Assembly: GCF_004402015.1 (NCBI RefSeq)
Contig: NZ_SOPW01000004.1
Coordinates: 62,001 to 126,000, forward strand
Source: Filobacillus milosensis
GTDB lineage: Bacteria > Bacillota > Bacilli > Bacillales > Alkalibacillaceae
DNA: 64,000 bases
Reading direction: 5' to 3'
The notes below the pieces were generated by a model. That model made no database searches, had not been told where the DNA came from, and saw nothing but the letters and a program-made list of their open reading frames with translations. A program made the position numbers and the translations under genes. Shown here piece after piece: positions 27,296 to 37,423 of the stretch; the first letter of the stretch is position 1; the number at the start of each line of letters is the position of its first letter.

Positions 27296-27461
27296 TGTTG
27301 AAGCTACAGGCGGACGCTTTCCGCGGGCACGGCTCGAGCCAGGCTACTACATTGAGGTGGCATTTTTGCTGCCTCGCCGAGTAATCGCAGGCGCATCCCT
27401 GCGTGGTCTCAAGCTCGTGCTGTTCCCGCAGGAGTCGCCGCCTTTCGCAAACCTTTCAACA
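27296..27461. repeat. GC-rich intergenic repeat of Bacillaceae type with inverted ends
   Basis: The 327 bases between polC and proS hold a block that is much richer in GC than its surroundings. The core runs from GGCGGACGCTTTCCGCGGGC (27309) to its imperfect inverse GTTCCCGCAGGAGTCGCCGCC (ending 27442). TGTTG (27296) and CAACA (27461) extend the inverted ends. I recognise this from many Bacillus and Oceanobacillus-type genomes, where near-identical blocks recur between genes. Within this window there is only one copy. No coding frame is convincing. It could be a non-autonomous mobile element or a folded RNA/DNA repeat; its function is unknown. Confidence 0.8.
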
Positions 27462-27505
27462 CATCTATTCTTAATTAACGCATCATATTTAGCAGCGTCA
27501 AAATC

Positions 27506-29203
27506 TTAATAAAGCTCTTTTAACTTAGATACAATTTCATCAATATGAATATCTTCTTGATCGCCGGTTTCTCTATGTTTAAATTCAATATAACCTTCGT
27601 TAGCTCGTTTACCGACTACAATTCTATATGGCACACCAATTAAATCACTATCGTTAAATTTAACTCCAGCTCTTTCGTTCCGATCATCATACAACACATC
27701 AATGCCTGCATCTAACAATTTATTATACAATTGATCGGCTAACTCAACCTGATCGTCTTTTTTAACATTTAAGTTGATTAGATGTGCTTCAAATGGTGCA
27801 AGCTTTTTCGGCCAAACAATACCTGACTCATCGTGGTATTGTTCAACAATAGCAGCTAACGTCCTTGAAACGCCAATACCATAGCACCCCATAATATATT
27901 TTTCTGCTCGCCCTTCTTTATTTAAGAAGCTAGCATTCAAGGCATCAGCATACTTTGTACCCAACTTGAATACATGTCCTACTTCAATACCTTGAGCAAA
28001 CTTAATGGTTCCATTTCCATCTGGAGATGGATCACCTTCTAAAATAAATCTAACGTCAGCATATTGCTTAACTTGAAAATCTCTATTAGGGTTTACATTT
28101 TTAAAGTGATGACCATCTTCATTTGCACCACATGTAGCATTAACAAGATATTCTACAGCTTGATCTGCAATAACATCAACAGAATCAGGAACATTAATTG
28201 GACCTAATGAACCAAAGCCGGCACCCACAACTTGTTTAGTTTCTTCTTCTGTTGCCAGTTCAACAATGTCTGCGTCATATAAGTTTTTAAGTTTAACATC
28301 ATTCACTTCATGATCTCCACGTGTTACCACCATGACAAACTCTTCATCCACTTTAAACATGATAGCTTTCATACCTTCTTGAAGAGAATGGCCTAAATAA
28401 TCCGCAACTTCCTGCATCGTTTTTACGTTTGGTGTCTCAACTTTTTCTAAAGGTAATTCTGCAGTATCGCTTTTAGAATAATTGGCTACTACAGGAGCCA
28501 TTTCTACATTTGCTGCGTACTCGGACTCATCTGAATAAGCAATGGTATCTTCACCAACTTCAGATAACACCATAAATTCATGAGTATCCTTACCACCCAT
28601 AGCTCCAGAATCCGCAATTACTGCGCGAAAATTTAATCCACAACGTTCAAAAATTCTTTTATAAGCATTAAAAAGCACTTCATATGTTTCATCTAGTGAG
28701 TCAAAATCTTCATGAAAAGAATAAGCATCTTTCATTAAAAACTCACGACCACGTAGCAAACCAAATCGCGGTCGCTTCTCATCCCTATATTTAGCTTGAA
28801 TTTGATAGAGAGTAAATGGAAGTTTTTTATACGAGTTAACTTCATCACGAACTAAAGCAGTAACAACTTCTTCATGAGTAGCACCCAAAGCGAAATCACG
28901 TTCATGACGGTCTTTTAACCTCATAAGTTCATTACCCATTGTTTCCCAGCGTCCAGTTGCCTGCCAAAGTTCAGCTGGTTGAAGAGCAGGCATTTGAATT
29001 TCTTGTGCTCCAGCACGATCCATCTCTTCACGGACAATATTTTCAACTTTTCTAAGTACTCGTTTTCCTAAAGGTAAAAAGTTGTAGACACCTGATGCTA
29101 ATTGTCGAATAAATCCGGCTTTTAGTAATAACTGATGACTCTTTAAGTCAGCTTCTGCAGGGACTTCTCGTAAAGTTGGAATAAGTAAATTACTCTGTCT
29201 CAT
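27506..29203 (-). CDS. proS: Prolyl-tRNA synthetase (bacterial type with editing domain)
   Basis: A 565-residue class II synthetase charging tRNA-Pro. Motif 1 lies in [30 protein letters not shown], motif 2 in [27 protein letters not shown], and motif 3 near [13 protein letters not shown]...[20 protein letters not shown]. The inserted editing domain (about 230-390), which clears mischarged alanine, is present. The C-terminal anticodon-binding domain follows. Length fits the usual 560-570. It comes 33 bases after rseP; there is no T-box leader, so it is probably co-transcribed from uppS onward. Confidence 0.97.
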   Translation of the reverse strand: MRQSNLLIPTLREVPAEADLKSHQLLLKAGFIRQLASGVYNFLPLGKRVLRKVENIVREEMDRAGAQEIQMPALQPAELWQATGRWETMGNELMRLKDRHERDFALGATHEEVVTALVRDEVNSYKKLPFTLYQIQAKYRDEKRPRFGLLRGREFLMKDAYSFHEDFDSLDETYEVLFNAYKRIFERCGLNFRAVIADSGAMGGKDTHEFMVLSEVGEDTIAYSDESEYAANVEMAPVVANYSKSDTAELPLEKVETPNVKTMQEVADYLGHSLQEGMKAIMFKVDEEFVMVVTRGDHEVNDVKLKNLYDADIVELATEEETKQVVGAGFGSLGPINVPDSVDVIADQAVEYLVNATCGANEDGHHFKNVNPNRDFQVKQYADVRFILEGDPSPDGNGTIKFAQGIEVGHVFKLGTKYADALNASFLNKEGRAEKYIMGCYGIGVSRTLAAIVEQYHDESGIVWPKKLAPFEAHLINLNVKKDDQVELADQLYNKLLDAGIDVLYDDRNERAGVKFNDSDLIGVPYRIVVGKRANEGYIEFKHRETGDQEDIHIDEIVSKLKELY

Positions 29204-29236
29204 AGATTATCCACCTCTTTATCCGTTTATTTAACC

Positions 29237-30499
29237 TTACATAAATAATCGCTCAATATCATTCCAAGTTACAACAATCATTAATAGCATTAATAATGCA
29301 AAACCAATAAAATGTACAAAACCTTCTTTTTCGGGGTCTATTGGTTTACCTCTTAAAGCTTCAACGCCAATGAACAATAGGCGTCCACCATCTAATGCGG
29401 GTAAAGGTAATAAATTAATAATCCCTAAGTTAATACTTAACATAGCGGTCCATGTTAAGAAATTTAAGAAACCAGTTTGAACGACTTTATCTGTCGCATC
29501 ATATATTCCAACAGGTCCCGCTAAAGCATCTAGGGATAGCTGTCCAGTCACTAATTGTCCTACTGCCTTTAATATGAGAAGGCCTACATCGTAAGTTTGA
29601 GTAAAACCAAATTTTAATGCAGCTACCGGTGAATCAATAAAGTTTCTGGCGACTCCAATTTGTCCGATTGTTTTATCGTTAGCTTCAACCGATTTAGTCG
29701 TTAAAGATTTTTCAAGAATCTCACCATCGCGTTCAATCGTTAGTTGAACTTCCTCGTTTGGCCTTTCTTGAATATAATAAACAAAATCGATCCAACCTTC
29801 CATGTTATTACCATTAACATCGATAATTTCATCGCCCTGAACTAGACCTGCTTCTGCAGCTGGAGAATCTTCTTGAACCTCACCTACTACAGCATTATCA
29901 TCTGGCACACCTTGTATTAATCCTAATCCAATAAAAATAGCAATAGCTAGTAAAAAGTTCATCATTGGCCCTGCAAAAACTTGCATCCCTTTTTTACCAA
30001 CCGACTTAGATGAAAATTGTCGATCATAAGGCGCAATCAACGTTTCTTTTTCATCCATTACAAATAATGCTTTGCGATCAACTTGATATTGATAACGTTC
30101 TTCTGAATTAATATCATAACAATCAATTAAAAGGTCATGATCTAAATCAATGTGCTCGACTTCAACTAGTTTAGCATTTGGATGCTTAGATTTATTGTTT
30201 ACAATAATCTTTTTGACTTTCATATCATCATTAAACTCTAACCCTATGTGATACCCGGGCTTAAGGTCAATGATTTCCGGATCTTCCCCTGCTACACGTA
30301 CATAACCACCAATCGGTAATAAACGTATCGTATATAAGGTTTCATCACGTCTATATGAAAATATTTTAGGTCCGAAACCTATTGCAAATTCTCTTGCTAA
30401 CATACCTGCCCGTTTTGCAAAAATTAAATGACCTAATTCATGAATGAATACCAATAATCCAAACATGAAAATAAAAGCTATAATAGTATCAAAATTCAA
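29237..30499 (-). CDS. rseP: RIP metalloprotease RseP/RasP
   Basis: A 420-residue intramembrane site-2 protease. In B. subtilis RasP cleaves anti-sigma factors (RsiW), FtsL and leftover signal peptides. The zinc site HELGH is at residues 20-24 in the first membrane helix. A central PDZ domain (about 205-280, EDSPAAEAGLVQGDEIIDVNG) and the last zinc-ligand region NLLPLPALDGGRLLF (about 362-376) are present, with four membrane segments in all. It lies between dxr and proS as in other bacilli. Confidence 0.95.
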   Translation of the reverse strand: MNFDTIIAFIFMFGLLVFIHELGHLIFAKRAGMLAREFAIGFGPKIFSYRRDETLYTIRLLPIGGYVRVAGEDPEIIDLKPGYHIGLEFNDDMKVKKIIVNNKSKHPNAKLVEVEHIDLDHDLLIDCYDINSEERYQYQVDRKALFVMDEKETLIAPYDRQFSSKSVGKKGMQVFAGPMMNFLLAIAIFIGLGLIQGVPDDNAVVGEVQEDSPAAEAGLVQGDEIIDVNGNNMEGWIDFVYYIQERPNEEVQLTIERDGEILEKSLTTKSVEANDKTIGQIGVARNFIDSPVAALKFGFTQTYDVGLLILKAVGQLVTGQLSLDALAGPVGIYDATDKVVQTGFLNFLTWTAMLSINLGIINLLPLPALDGGRLLFIGVEALRGKPIDPEKEGFVHFIGFALLMLLMIVVTWNDIERLFM

Positions 30500-30508
30500 C
30501 TAAAGCAC

Positions 30509-31663
30509 CTACCTTTTCAGTCCTGTACGCTTTACACTGTCTCGAATTTCCGCATCTATTGATAGAATGGTCTCTAGATCTGGGTTCTTGATTACCGAAT
30601 GCTTTTCTAACTCATTTTCTATTAATTTCTCTATGTCTAAAAACTTAATGTGATCTTGTAAAAACAAAGAAACAGCTTCTTCGTTTGCTGCATTTAACAC
30701 AGTTGGGAGAGAACCACCAGCTTTTCCAGCTTCATAGGCCATCCTTAAACACGGAAAACGTTCGAAACTCATTTCTCTGAAATTCAATTGTCCAATTTGG
30801 ACTAAGTCTAAGGCATCGCTTAAATGATAATTGAATCGATCTGGATAAGTCAGGGCATATTGGATTGGAATACGCATATCCGGGGTTCCTAATTGTGCCA
30901 TAACGCTTCGATCGACAAATTCTACCATAGAATGAATGACGCTTTCATTGTGCATGATGACTTGTATGCCATCATAAGGAACTCCAAATAACCAATATGC
31001 TTCTATGACTTCTAACCCTTTGTTCATCATCGTTGCAGAGTCAATAGTGATCTTAGAGCCCATACTCCAATTTGGATGTTTTAATGCGTCATATTTAGTC
31101 ACACCTACTAGTTCTTCTCTTGTTCGATCGCGAAAACTACCACCAGAAGCAGTCAGAATAATACGATTAACTTCTTTTAGATTTTCTCCTTTTAAGCACT
31201 GATGGATTGCAGCATGTTCACTATCAACTGGTAATAAATTAACTTGATTTGCTTTAGCTTCTTTCATCACAAGATGACCAGCTGTGACTAGTGTCTCTTT
31301 GTTAGCGAAAGCAATTTGCTTATTAGCTCGAATCGCTTCAAGAGTTGGTTCAAGTCCAACACTACCAAGAACTGCATTGACAACTATATCTACTTTAGAT
31401 AGTGAGACAATTTCGTTTAATGCTTCAATACCATAATTTATTTTTCCATTATAACTAATTCTATTGCCTAGCTTTTCCTTTATTGCACGATTTTTAACAA
31501 CAATATATGAAGGTTTTAATTGTTCTATTATAGGAAGTGCTTTATCTACATTCTCTCCAAATGCAAATGCAAGTAAATTAAATTCCTCGGGATGTTCTTT
31601 AATAACTTCTACAGTTTGTAATCCAATTGAGCCTGTTCCGCCTAATAACGCTATTTGTTTCAT
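30509..31663 (-). CDS. dxr: 1-deoxy-D-xylulose-5-phosphate reductoisomerase
   Basis: A 384-residue NADPH enzyme of the MEP isoprenoid pathway, making methylerythritol phosphate. The cofactor motif [10 protein letters not shown] is at residues 8-17. [14 protein letters not shown] and [13 protein letters not shown] follow. The metal and substrate site lies in [15 protein letters not shown] and [12 protein letters not shown], then [23 protein letters not shown]. It stands with uppS and cdsA, so isoprenoid and phospholipid precursors are made from one operon. Confidence 0.97.
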   Translation of the reverse strand: MKQIALLGGTGSIGLQTVEVIKEHPEEFNLLAFAFGENVDKALPIIEQLKPSYIVVKNRAIKEKLGNRISYNGKINYGIEALNEIVSLSKVDIVVNAVLGSVGLEPTLEAIRANKQIAFANKETLVTAGHLVMKEAKANQVNLLPVDSEHAAIHQCLKGENLKEVNRIILTASGGSFRDRTREELVGVTKYDALKHPNWSMGSKITIDSATMMNKGLEVIEAYWLFGVPYDGIQVIMHNESVIHSMVEFVDRSVMAQLGTPDMRIPIQYALTYPDRFNYHLSDALDLVQIGQLNFREMSFERFPCLRMAYEAGKAGGSLPTVLNAANEEAVSLFLQDHIKFLDIEKLIENELEKHSVIKNPDLETILSIDAEIRDSVKRTGLKR

Positions 31664-31682
31664 AAAAATCCCTCATTAACTT

Positions 31683-32471
31683 TTATATAAATTGAATAAA
31701 ATGTAAAAATGGAACCATAAAAATTAAACTATCGAAACGATCTAAAATACCACCATGACCTGGTAAAATATAACCCGAGTCTTTAATATCATAAATTCTT
31801 TTAAATGCAGACTGAATTAGATCTCCAATTTGGGCTAGTATAGAAGCTACAATAGATACAAGAATAACAACCATCATACTCGCATCAAAATCAAAGATAT
31901 TTTGTAAGATAACAGCTACAATTATTGCACCTATTACTCCACCGATAAAACCCTCAATTGTTTTTTTCGGACTTATAATTGGCCACAATTTATGTTTTCC
32001 AAGTGCCCTACCAGCGAAGTAGGCACCTGAATCAGTAAACCAAATAATTAATAATGCAAACAATATATATTCTAAGCCAGCTTGTCTAGTTTCAATTAAA
32101 TAACCGAACCCGACTCCAACGTAAAAAGCTGACAATAAAACATATGCTACATCATCAAATGAAAACCTGTTTTTAACTAATACAGTAAATGCTAATAATA
32201 TTAACACTAACGTATACATAATCTCTAGACTGCTTAAAGGTATGTAATCACCGATTGCCAAAATATCATCATTTAACAAAAACAACCATAGAAGTCCTAT
32301 TCCAGTAAGAGTAGGGAATGATACATAAGGGATTCTTTTCATTTTCATCATTTCAAAAAGACCAATTGTAGCTATTAAATATATAAATGCTGTAAATGGC
32401 CAGCTACCATATAATACAAAAGGTAAAAATAATAATAATCCTATAATTGCTGTTATTATCCGCTGTTTCAT
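31683..32471 (-). CDS. cdsA: Phosphatidate cytidylyltransferase
   Basis: A 262-residue membrane enzyme making CDP-diacylglycerol, the entry to phosphatidylglycerol and cardiolipin. About seven or eight hydrophobic segments span the chain. The family signature is near the C-terminus: RIYDIKDSGYILPGHGGILDRFDSLIF, with KD, HGG and DR in the expected spacing. It follows uppS by 13 bases. Confidence 0.95.
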   Translation of the reverse strand: MKQRIITAIIGLLLFLPFVLYGSWPFTAFIYLIATIGLFEMMKMKRIPYVSFPTLTGIGLLWLFLLNDDILAIGDYIPLSSLEIMYTLVLILLAFTVLVKNRFSFDDVAYVLLSAFYVGVGFGYLIETRQAGLEYILFALLIIWFTDSGAYFAGRALGKHKLWPIISPKKTIEGFIGGVIGAIIVAVILQNIFDFDASMMVVILVSIVASILAQIGDLIQSAFKRIYDIKDSGYILPGHGGILDRFDSLIFMVPFLHFIQFI

Positions 32472-32484
32472 ATTGCTTCACACC

Positions 32485-33231
32485 TTACAGCCCGCCAAAT
32501 CGCCTTTTGCGGTTCTGATATTCTATAATTGCTTCATCCAATGCAAGTCCATCAAATTCCGGCCATAATTTTTGAGTAAAATAAAACTCTGAATATGCAA
32601 CCTGCCAGAGTAAATAATTACTTAATCTCTGCTCACCGCTTGTTCTAATTACCAAGTCTGGATCTTCTAGTTGATAAGTGTATAAATGTTTGGAAACCAA
32701 GTTCTCGTCAATTTGATCAACACTTAAATGATCATTTTTAACATCATGACATATTTGCTTAATTGCATCAACAATTTCCGAACGACTACCATAATTAAGA
32801 GCGAAGTTTAATACTAAACCTGTATTATTTTTAGTCTCATCTATAGAATATAGCACAGCATCCTTAGTCGCTTCTGGAAGTCTTTCATAGTCCCCAATAG
32901 TAGTAACTTTAACATTGTTTTTCTTTAAATCGGGTAAATATGTATCTAAAAATTGAGAAGGTAATTTCATTATAAATTCCACTTCTTTTGGTGGTCTTTT
33001 CCAATTTTCTGTGGAGAAAGCATATAATGTTACTGCATTAATGTTTAATTCAACTGCCCGTTCAACAATTTTTTTTATTGTTTTCATACCTTCTCTATGT
33101 CCGGCTACCCTTGGTAGTCCCCTCTTTTTAGCCCAACGACCATTTCCATCCATAATAATAGCGATGTGGCCAGGTACATTATCTAAATCTATATCAGTTT
33201 TTGGTGTCTCTTTTTTATTTCGAAACAACAT
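32485..33231 (-). CDS. uppS: Isoprenyl (undecaprenyl pyrophosphate) synthase
   Basis: A 248-residue cis-prenyltransferase making the C55 lipid carrier for peptidoglycan and teichoic acids. The catalytic aspartate is in IIMDGNGRWAKKRGLPRVAGH (Asp28). TLYAFSTENWKRPPKEV and LNYGSRSEIVDAI are family motifs, and the conserved RTSGEQRLSNYLLWQVAYSEFYF lies near the C-terminus. It opens the uppS-cdsA-dxr-rseP-proS operon, after a terminator that ends the frr transcript. Start ATG with GGTGAGGGAT. Confidence 0.96.
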   Translation of the reverse strand: MLFRNKKETPKTDIDLDNVPGHIAIIMDGNGRWAKKRGLPRVAGHREGMKTIKKIVERAVELNINAVTLYAFSTENWKRPPKEVEFIMKLPSQFLDTYLPDLKKNNVKVTTIGDYERLPEATKDAVLYSIDETKNNTGLVLNFALNYGSRSEIVDAIKQICHDVKNDHLSVDQIDENLVSKHLYTYQLEDPDLVIRTSGEQRLSNYLLWQVAYSEFYFTQKLWPEFDGLALDEAIIEYQNRKRRFGGL

Positions 33232-33263
33232 TTGTATCCCTCACCAAACAATTAAGAAAAATT

Positions 33264-33288
33264 TAGCTTTCGCATGATGCGAAAGCTA
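33264..33288 (-). terminator. Terminator-like hairpin between frr and uppS
   Basis: TAGCTTTCGCA and TGCGAAAGCTA form an 11-bp perfect stem with a 3-base loop, followed on the minus strand by AATTTTTCTT. It lies in the uppS leader, downstream of the predicted -10 at 33294-33302. Confidence 0.75.
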
Positions 33289-33293
33289 CTATT

Positions 33294-33302
33294 AGTATAT
33301 CA
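33294..33302 (-). promoter_or_regulatory. Possible extended -10 promoter for the uppS operon
   Basis: The minus strand reads TGATATACT (33302-33294), TGn plus TATACT, five of six to consensus. No clear -35. It lies between frr and a terminator hairpin, so a transcript from it would begin close to the base of that stem. Confidence 0.4.
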
Positions 33303-33328
33303 TGAAATATTGAGAAGTATTTCTATTT

Positions 33329-33886
33329 TTATACTTCTGTAATTTCTTTCTCTTTAGAATCTAATAAATTGTCGACTTCTTCAATATGCTTATCTGTCTC
33401 TTTTTGTACATCGTCTTGATATGAACGTAACTCATCTTCAGTAATTTCGCCATCTTTTTCTAATTTCTTCAATTGATCATTAGAATCCCGGCGAATATTA
33501 CGCACCTGTACACGTGCATCTTCAGCATATTTCTTAGTTACTTTAACTAATTCTTTACGACGCTCTTCAGTTAAAGCTGGAATATTAATACGAATGACAT
33601 TACCGTCATTATTAGGTGTCAAACCTAAATCAGCTTTTTGAATACCTTTTTCCATATCTCCAATTGCTGATTTATCAAAAGGTGTAATAACTAATAAACG
33701 CGGTTCAGGAGCTGATACCGTTGCTAATTGATTTAGTGGTGTGTTTGCCCCGTAGTAATCAACATATACGCTATCTAAAATTGCTGGGTTTGCACGACCT
33801 GCACGTACTGTTGAAAGTTGTTTAGAAAAAGCCTGTACAGCTTTGTTCATTTTTTCACGGCAATCTTGAATTACTGAATCACTCAT
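33329..33886 (-). CDS. frr: Ribosome recycling factor
   Basis: A 185-residue factor that, with EF-G, splits post-termination ribosomes. It shows the typical start [38 protein letters not shown] and the mid-region [30 protein letters not shown]. The ATG at 33886 follows TAGGAGGAAGGAAAACA; an in-frame reading to 33934 runs through the pyrH coding region and is rejected. The start overlaps the pyrH stop by eight bases (ATGAGTGA). Length equals the B. subtilis protein. A short hairpin (33313-33338) spans its stop codon. Confidence 0.96.
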   Translation of the reverse strand: MSDSVIQDCREKMNKAVQAFSKQLSTVRAGRANPAILDSVYVDYYGANTPLNQLATVSAPEPRLLVITPFDKSAIGDMEKGIQKADLGLTPNNDGNVIRINIPALTEERRKELVKVTKKYAEDARVQVRNIRRDSNDQLKKLEKDGEITEDELRSYQDDVQKETDKHIEEVDNLLDSKEKEITEV

Positions 33887-34613
33887 TGTTTTCCTTCCTC
33901 CTAATTGTTGTTCCAATATTTTCACCAGTAACAACGCGTTTGATGTTACCTTGATCTAGTATGGAAAATACAATTAAAGCAATATCATTATCCATACATA
34001 GAGATGAAGCTGTTGAATCCATAACACCTAAGCCTTCATTTAATAAATCTAAGTATGATAGCTCATCATATTTAAATGCATCTGAATGAATTTGAGGATC
34101 AGCGTTGTATACACCATCCACATTATTTTTAGCCATTAAGATGACGTCTGCTTCCATTTCCGCAGCACGTAATGCAGCTGTAGTGTCTGTAGAAAAGTAT
34201 GGGTTGCCAGTACCGCCGGCAAAAATAACAACGCGTTTTTTCTCAAGATGACGCATTGCTTTTCTACGAATATAAGGTTCAGCTACCTGTCTCATCTCTA
34301 TTGATGTTTGAACTCTTGTAGGAATATCAAGGTTTTCAAGGCCATCTTGAAGCGCTAAAGAATTCATGCAAGTAGCAAGCATTCCCATATAATCTGCGTT
34401 AGCGCGATCCATACCAACTTCACTACCTATTTTACCACGCCATAGGTTACCTCCGCCAACAACAATCGCAATTTCTATACCTAATTCATGAATTTCTTTT
34501 ACTTGTTGAGAAATGGATTTAATAAACTTTGGATCAATACCATATCCTTTATCACCACTTAGCGCTTCTCCGCTCAATTTAAGAACTATTCGCTTATATT
34601 TCGCCGTCGACAT
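33879..34613 (-). CDS. pyrH: UMP kinase
   Basis: A 244-residue hexameric bacterial UMP kinase (amino-acid-kinase fold), making UDP. Motifs: [18 protein letters not shown] near the start, [11 protein letters not shown] (about 50), [19 protein letters not shown] and [20 protein letters not shown] (about 135). It is allosterically controlled by GTP and UTP in the family. Start ATG with CGGAGGTAATT. It lies between tsf and frr, as is usual in bacteria. Confidence 0.96.
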   Translation of the reverse strand: MSTAKYKRIVLKLSGEALSGDKGYGIDPKFIKSISQQVKEIHELGIEIAIVVGGGNLWRGKIGSEVGMDRANADYMGMLATCMNSLALQDGLENLDIPTRVQTSIEMRQVAEPYIRRKAMRHLEKKRVVIFAGGTGNPYFSTDTTAALRAAEMEADVILMAKNNVDGVYNADPQIHSDAFKYDELSYLDLLNEGLGVMDSTASSLCMDNDIALIVFSILDQGNIKRVVTGENIGTTIRRKENNE

Positions 34614-34660
34614 AATTACCTCCGTTATGATTGCAAAATTTATCTTTTGACTTGAAAAAT

Positions 34661-34681
34661 AGGGAACACAATGTGTCCCCT
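34661..34681 (-). terminator. Terminator between tsf and pyrH
   Basis: On the minus strand GGGGACAC pairs with GTGTTCCC around ATT, followed by TATTTTTC. A short stem close behind tsf; probably partial, because no clear pyrH promoter is seen after it. Confidence 0.7.
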
Positions 34682-34689
34682 ACAAAACC

Positions 34690-35574
34690 TTATTTATTAA
34701 CTTGATTCATAACTTCTTCTGCGAAGTTTTCTTCACGCTTTTCCATTCCTTCGCCTACTTCATAACGAACAAATGTCTTAACTGTTGCGCCTTTAGACTC
34801 AACAAATTGTTTTACTTTCTGGTCAGGGTCTTTTACAAATTCTTGCTCTAGTAAGCAGATTTCTTCATAGAACTTTCTTAGACGACCTTCAACCATTTTT
34901 TCAACAATATTTTCTGGTTTGCCTTCATTTAGAGCTTGCTGTTTTAATACTTCACGCTCTTTGTTTACTTCCTCTTCTGGTACTTCATCACGAGAAACAT
35001 AACGAGGGTTTACTGCAGCTGTATGCATAGCAACATCTTTTGCAACTTGCTCTTCAGTAGTACCTTCTAATAAAGTTAGTACACCAATACGTCCACCCAT
35101 GTGTAGGTATTCACCGAATGCTGCATTGTCATCTTTTTCTAAGATTTCGAAACGACGTAGAGAGATTTTCTCGCCGATTTTAGCAATAGCTGACTTAATA
35201 TATGTTTCTAAGTCTTCACCTTCTCCGTGAAGTTTTTGACCCATTGCTTCTTCAAGAGTTGCTGGCTTGAATTTAAGTAAATGCGTTGCTAAATCATTAA
35301 GTAAAGTCTTAAATTGATCGTTTTTAGTAACGAAGTCAGTCTCACAGTTTACTTCGATAATAACAGCTGTATTTCCTTCACTAACAATATGTGCAGAACC
35401 TTCTGCTGCTACACGATCAGCTTTCTTAGCTGCCTTAGCCATACCTTTTTCACGTAGGAATTCAACAGCTTTATCTAAATCACCATCAGTTTCAGTAAGT
35501 GCCTTTTTACAATCCATCATTCCAGCACCTGTTTTCTCACGTAGTTCTTTTACCATTTGCGCTGTAATAGCCAT
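34690..35574 (-). CDS. tsf: Elongation factor Ts
   Basis: A 294-residue nucleotide-exchange factor for EF-Tu. The N-terminal UBA-like signature is [37 protein letters not shown], and a second conserved block is [15 protein letters not shown]. The ATG at 35574 follows GAGGAGGATTTAT; the in-frame extension to 35589 lies within the ribosome binding site. It is paired with rpsB, with a terminator hairpin between. Confidence 0.97.
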   Translation of the reverse strand: MAITAQMVKELREKTGAGMMDCKKALTETDGDLDKAVEFLREKGMAKAAKKADRVAAEGSAHIVSEGNTAVIIEVNCETDFVTKNDQFKTLLNDLATHLLKFKPATLEEAMGQKLHGEGEDLETYIKSAIAKIGEKISLRRFEILEKDDNAAFGEYLHMGGRIGVLTLLEGTTEEQVAKDVAMHTAAVNPRYVSRDEVPEEEVNKEREVLKQQALNEGKPENIVEKMVEGRLRKFYEEICLLEQEFVKDPDQKVKQFVESKGATVKTFVRYEVGEGMEKREENFAEEVMNQVNK

Positions 35575-35633
35575 ATAAATCCTCCTCAACTTAGATTTAC
35601 TTTAATTATTTATGAGAATAAATAGCTTTAAAA

Positions 35634-35666
35634 AAGGTGATAAAAGGCTCGACCTCTTATCACCTT
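35634..35666 (-). terminator. Terminator between rpsB and tsf
   Basis: AAGGTGATAA and TTATCACCTT form the outer stem, with AGG/CCT inside, followed on the minus strand by TTTTAAAG, with T residues also from the stem end. A strong structure that would reduce tsf relative to rpsB, a known arrangement in rpsB-tsf operons. Confidence 0.8.
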
Positions 35667-35672
35667 CACCTT

Positions 35673-36431
35673 TTACTCTTGAACAGTTTCAGTTTCTACT
35701 TGTTCTTCGTTTGTTGCAGATTCTTCTTCAGAAGCATCTTGAGTAGTTTCACCTTGTTTTACTTCTAAAATTGCATCTGCCATTTTTGCAGCAATTAGCT
35801 TAACTGCACGAATTGCATCATCGTTGGCTGGAATAACGTAGTCTACTTCATCAGGGTCACAATTAGTATCAACCATTGCAACGATTGGAATGTTCAATTT
35901 ATGAGCCTCTGCAACTGCAATGCGCTCTTTGCGTGGGTCAACGATAAATAAAGCATCTGGAAGTTTATCCATATCTTTAACCCCGCCTAAGAATTTTTCT
36001 AAGCGGTCTTTTTCTTTAAGAATCATCACAACTTCTTTTTTAGGAAGTACATCGAATGTACCGTCTTCTTCCATACGTTCAATGTCTTTTAGACGATTAA
36101 CACGTTTTTGGATTGTTTTGAAGTTTGTTAATGTACCACCTAACCAACGTTGGTTTACATAGTACATGCCAGAACGAAGCGCTTCTTCTTTAACAGTATC
36201 TTGTGCTTGCTTCTTCGTACCTACGAAAAGCATTGTGCCTCCGTCTTCTGCAAGTTCTTTAACGAACTTATAAGCTTCATCTACCTTCTTAACAGTTTTT
36301 TGAAGGTCGATGATGTAAATGCCGTTACGCTCTGTGAAAATGAATTTTTTCATTTTCGGGTTCCAACGGCGAGTTTGGTGTCCGAAATGTACACCAGCTT
36401 CAAGTAGTTGTTTCATTGAAATAACAGACAT
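35673..36431 (-). CDS. rpsB: 30S ribosomal protein S2
   Basis: A 252-residue small-subunit protein. Family sequence begins [46 protein letters not shown]. It continues with [38 protein letters not shown] and [19 protein letters not shown]. The ATG at 36431 follows ATAGGAGGAATTAGACTT; the in-frame extension to 36509 runs through the leader and is rejected. The C-terminal tail (about 225-252) is acidic and T/E/Q-rich. A fair promoter lies about 120 bases upstream. Confidence 0.97.
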   Translation of the reverse strand: MSVISMKQLLEAGVHFGHQTRRWNPKMKKFIFTERNGIYIIDLQKTVKKVDEAYKFVKELAEDGGTMLFVGTKKQAQDTVKEEALRSGMYYVNQRWLGGTLTNFKTIQKRVNRLKDIERMEEDGTFDVLPKKEVVMILKEKDRLEKFLGGVKDMDKLPDALFIVDPRKERIAVAEAHKLNIPIVAMVDTNCDPDEVDYVIPANDDAIRAVKLIAAKMADAILEVKQGETTQDASEEESATNEEQVETETVQE

Positions 36432-36549
36432 AAGTCTAATTCCTCCTATTGGTTTTTTTCCTCCGCTTATTTCATAAATAAACCAAAACTTAATTTTTAT
36501 AAGCACCATTGATTTATTTCCATAAGCGTGTGTATTAACACCAAAAGTT

Positions 36550-36578
36550 AATATATCATATCAACTGTTTACAAGCAA
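36550..36578 (-). promoter_or_regulatory. rpsB-tsf promoter
   Basis: On the minus strand TTGCTT (36578-36573), 17 bases, then TATATT (36555-36550). Good spacing and a near-consensus -10. The leader of over 100 bases that follows can pair AAATAAATCA with TGGTTTATTT near the start codon, so S2 feedback control is possible. No terminator separates swrB from this point, so read-through from the fla/che operon is also likely. Confidence 0.6.
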
Positions 36579-36581
36579 GAA

Positions 36582-37082
36582 TTAATTGTACATTTTTTGA
36601 TTAAATTTTACAATTAGCTCAATTTCTGTATTACCTTTATTTAATCTTTTCGCAATTTCCTCAATTGTATACCCATTTTGGTAAAGATGCATAATTTGTG
36701 TTTGTATGGAAGGCTGTTCCGATCGATCATTTACTTCTATAGTTTCTGGTTGAAAAGTTTTGCTTGTTTCTTCGGATGTCTCATAATTAGGAAATGGGAT
36801 TGGTTCTTCCACCTTTGTTTCAATTGTCGCTTTTGAACGCTCGGTTTTATGCCTAGAAGCTGAAGGTTGATGGTTTATCTTAGAGATTGTATCAATAAAT
36901 TTTTTATTTTCATCTTTAATTTCTAATAAATAAGAACTAAATAAATCCTCAGTTTCTTGCACTCTTTTATTAAAATGACTTTCTCCTTCATTCACCTTCT
37001 GCAACTTTTGATAAAGCCCAAAAATAACAAAGAACGTGACACCATGCAATATTAAGCTTATAAATATTAATAATTGAGTCAT
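36582..37082 (-). CDS. swrB: SwrB-like swarming motility protein
   Basis: A 166-residue protein with one N-terminal membrane segment (about 4-23, LLIFISLILHGVTFFVIFGLY), a coiled-coil-prone charged stretch and a disordered middle. It ends in a small helical domain (IMHLYQNGYTIEEIAKRLNKGNTEIELIVKFNQ) that looks like a helix-turn-helix. It is the last gene of the fla/che operon before rpsB, the position of swrB in B. subtilis (167 residues). There it helps activate FliP and assembly of the flagellar basal body. Sequence identity in the middle is low, so the call rests on layout, length and position. Confidence 0.8.
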   Translation of the reverse strand: MTQLLIFISLILHGVTFFVIFGLYQKLQKVNEGESHFNKRVQETEDLFSSYLLEIKDENKKFIDTISKINHQPSASRHKTERSKATIETKVEEPIPFPNYETSEETSKTFQPETIEVNDRSEQPSIQTQIMHLYQNGYTIEEIAKRLNKGNTEIELIVKFNQKMYN

Positions 37083-37098
37083 ATTTTCATTCCTTAAG

Positions 37099-37401
37099 TT
37101 AACCAGAGTAGTCGATAATTTTACCTAAATACGGATGTTGTTCTTTGTATTCTAATGGTGATTGTGATTGATGTTTCGATGAATATATTTGTTCATTTTT
37201 AGATTCATCTTCTTCATTGGTAATTTTCTCTTCTTCATTGGTTTCAAGAACTTTTTTACGTTTTAGATCTGCTTCTTTAAGTTGAGATTGGGCAAAATGG
37301 TCTTGAGAAAATTGACCACGTTGGTTTAATTGATCCTGCAACTGCCCAGCATCCTGTGTACGAGGTAAAGCAACCTGTAACTCGACACCTTTCCAACTCA
37401 T
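37099..37401 (-). CDS. Hypothetical small protein of the fla/che operon
   Basis: A 100-residue, highly charged, Q/E/K-rich protein with no signal or membrane segment. Only the N-terminus (MSWKGVELQVALPRTQDAG) and the C-terminus (EQHPYLGKIIDYSG) look folded or conserved; the middle is low complexity. It lies between the DUF342 gene and swrB. I do not recognise a named family, though an ORF with a similar N-terminus occurs near sigD in other bacilli. Start ATG at 37401, 22 bases after the previous stop. Confidence 0.75.
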   Translation of the reverse strand: MSWKGVELQVALPRTQDAGQLQDQLNQRGQFSQDHFAQSQLKEADLKRKKVLETNEEEKITNEEDESKNEQIYSSKHQSQSPLEYKEQHPYLGKIIDYSG

Positions 37402-37423
37402 ACTTCATTACATCCCTTCAATT

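Noticed and set aside
27290-27470. Coding gene or tRNA in the GC-rich block
   Set aside because: No frame with a start, ribosome binding site and plausible protein; no cloverleaf. Better explained as an intergenic repeat.
29204-29236. T-box leader for proS
   Set aside because: Only 33 bases separate rseP and proS; no room for a T-box.
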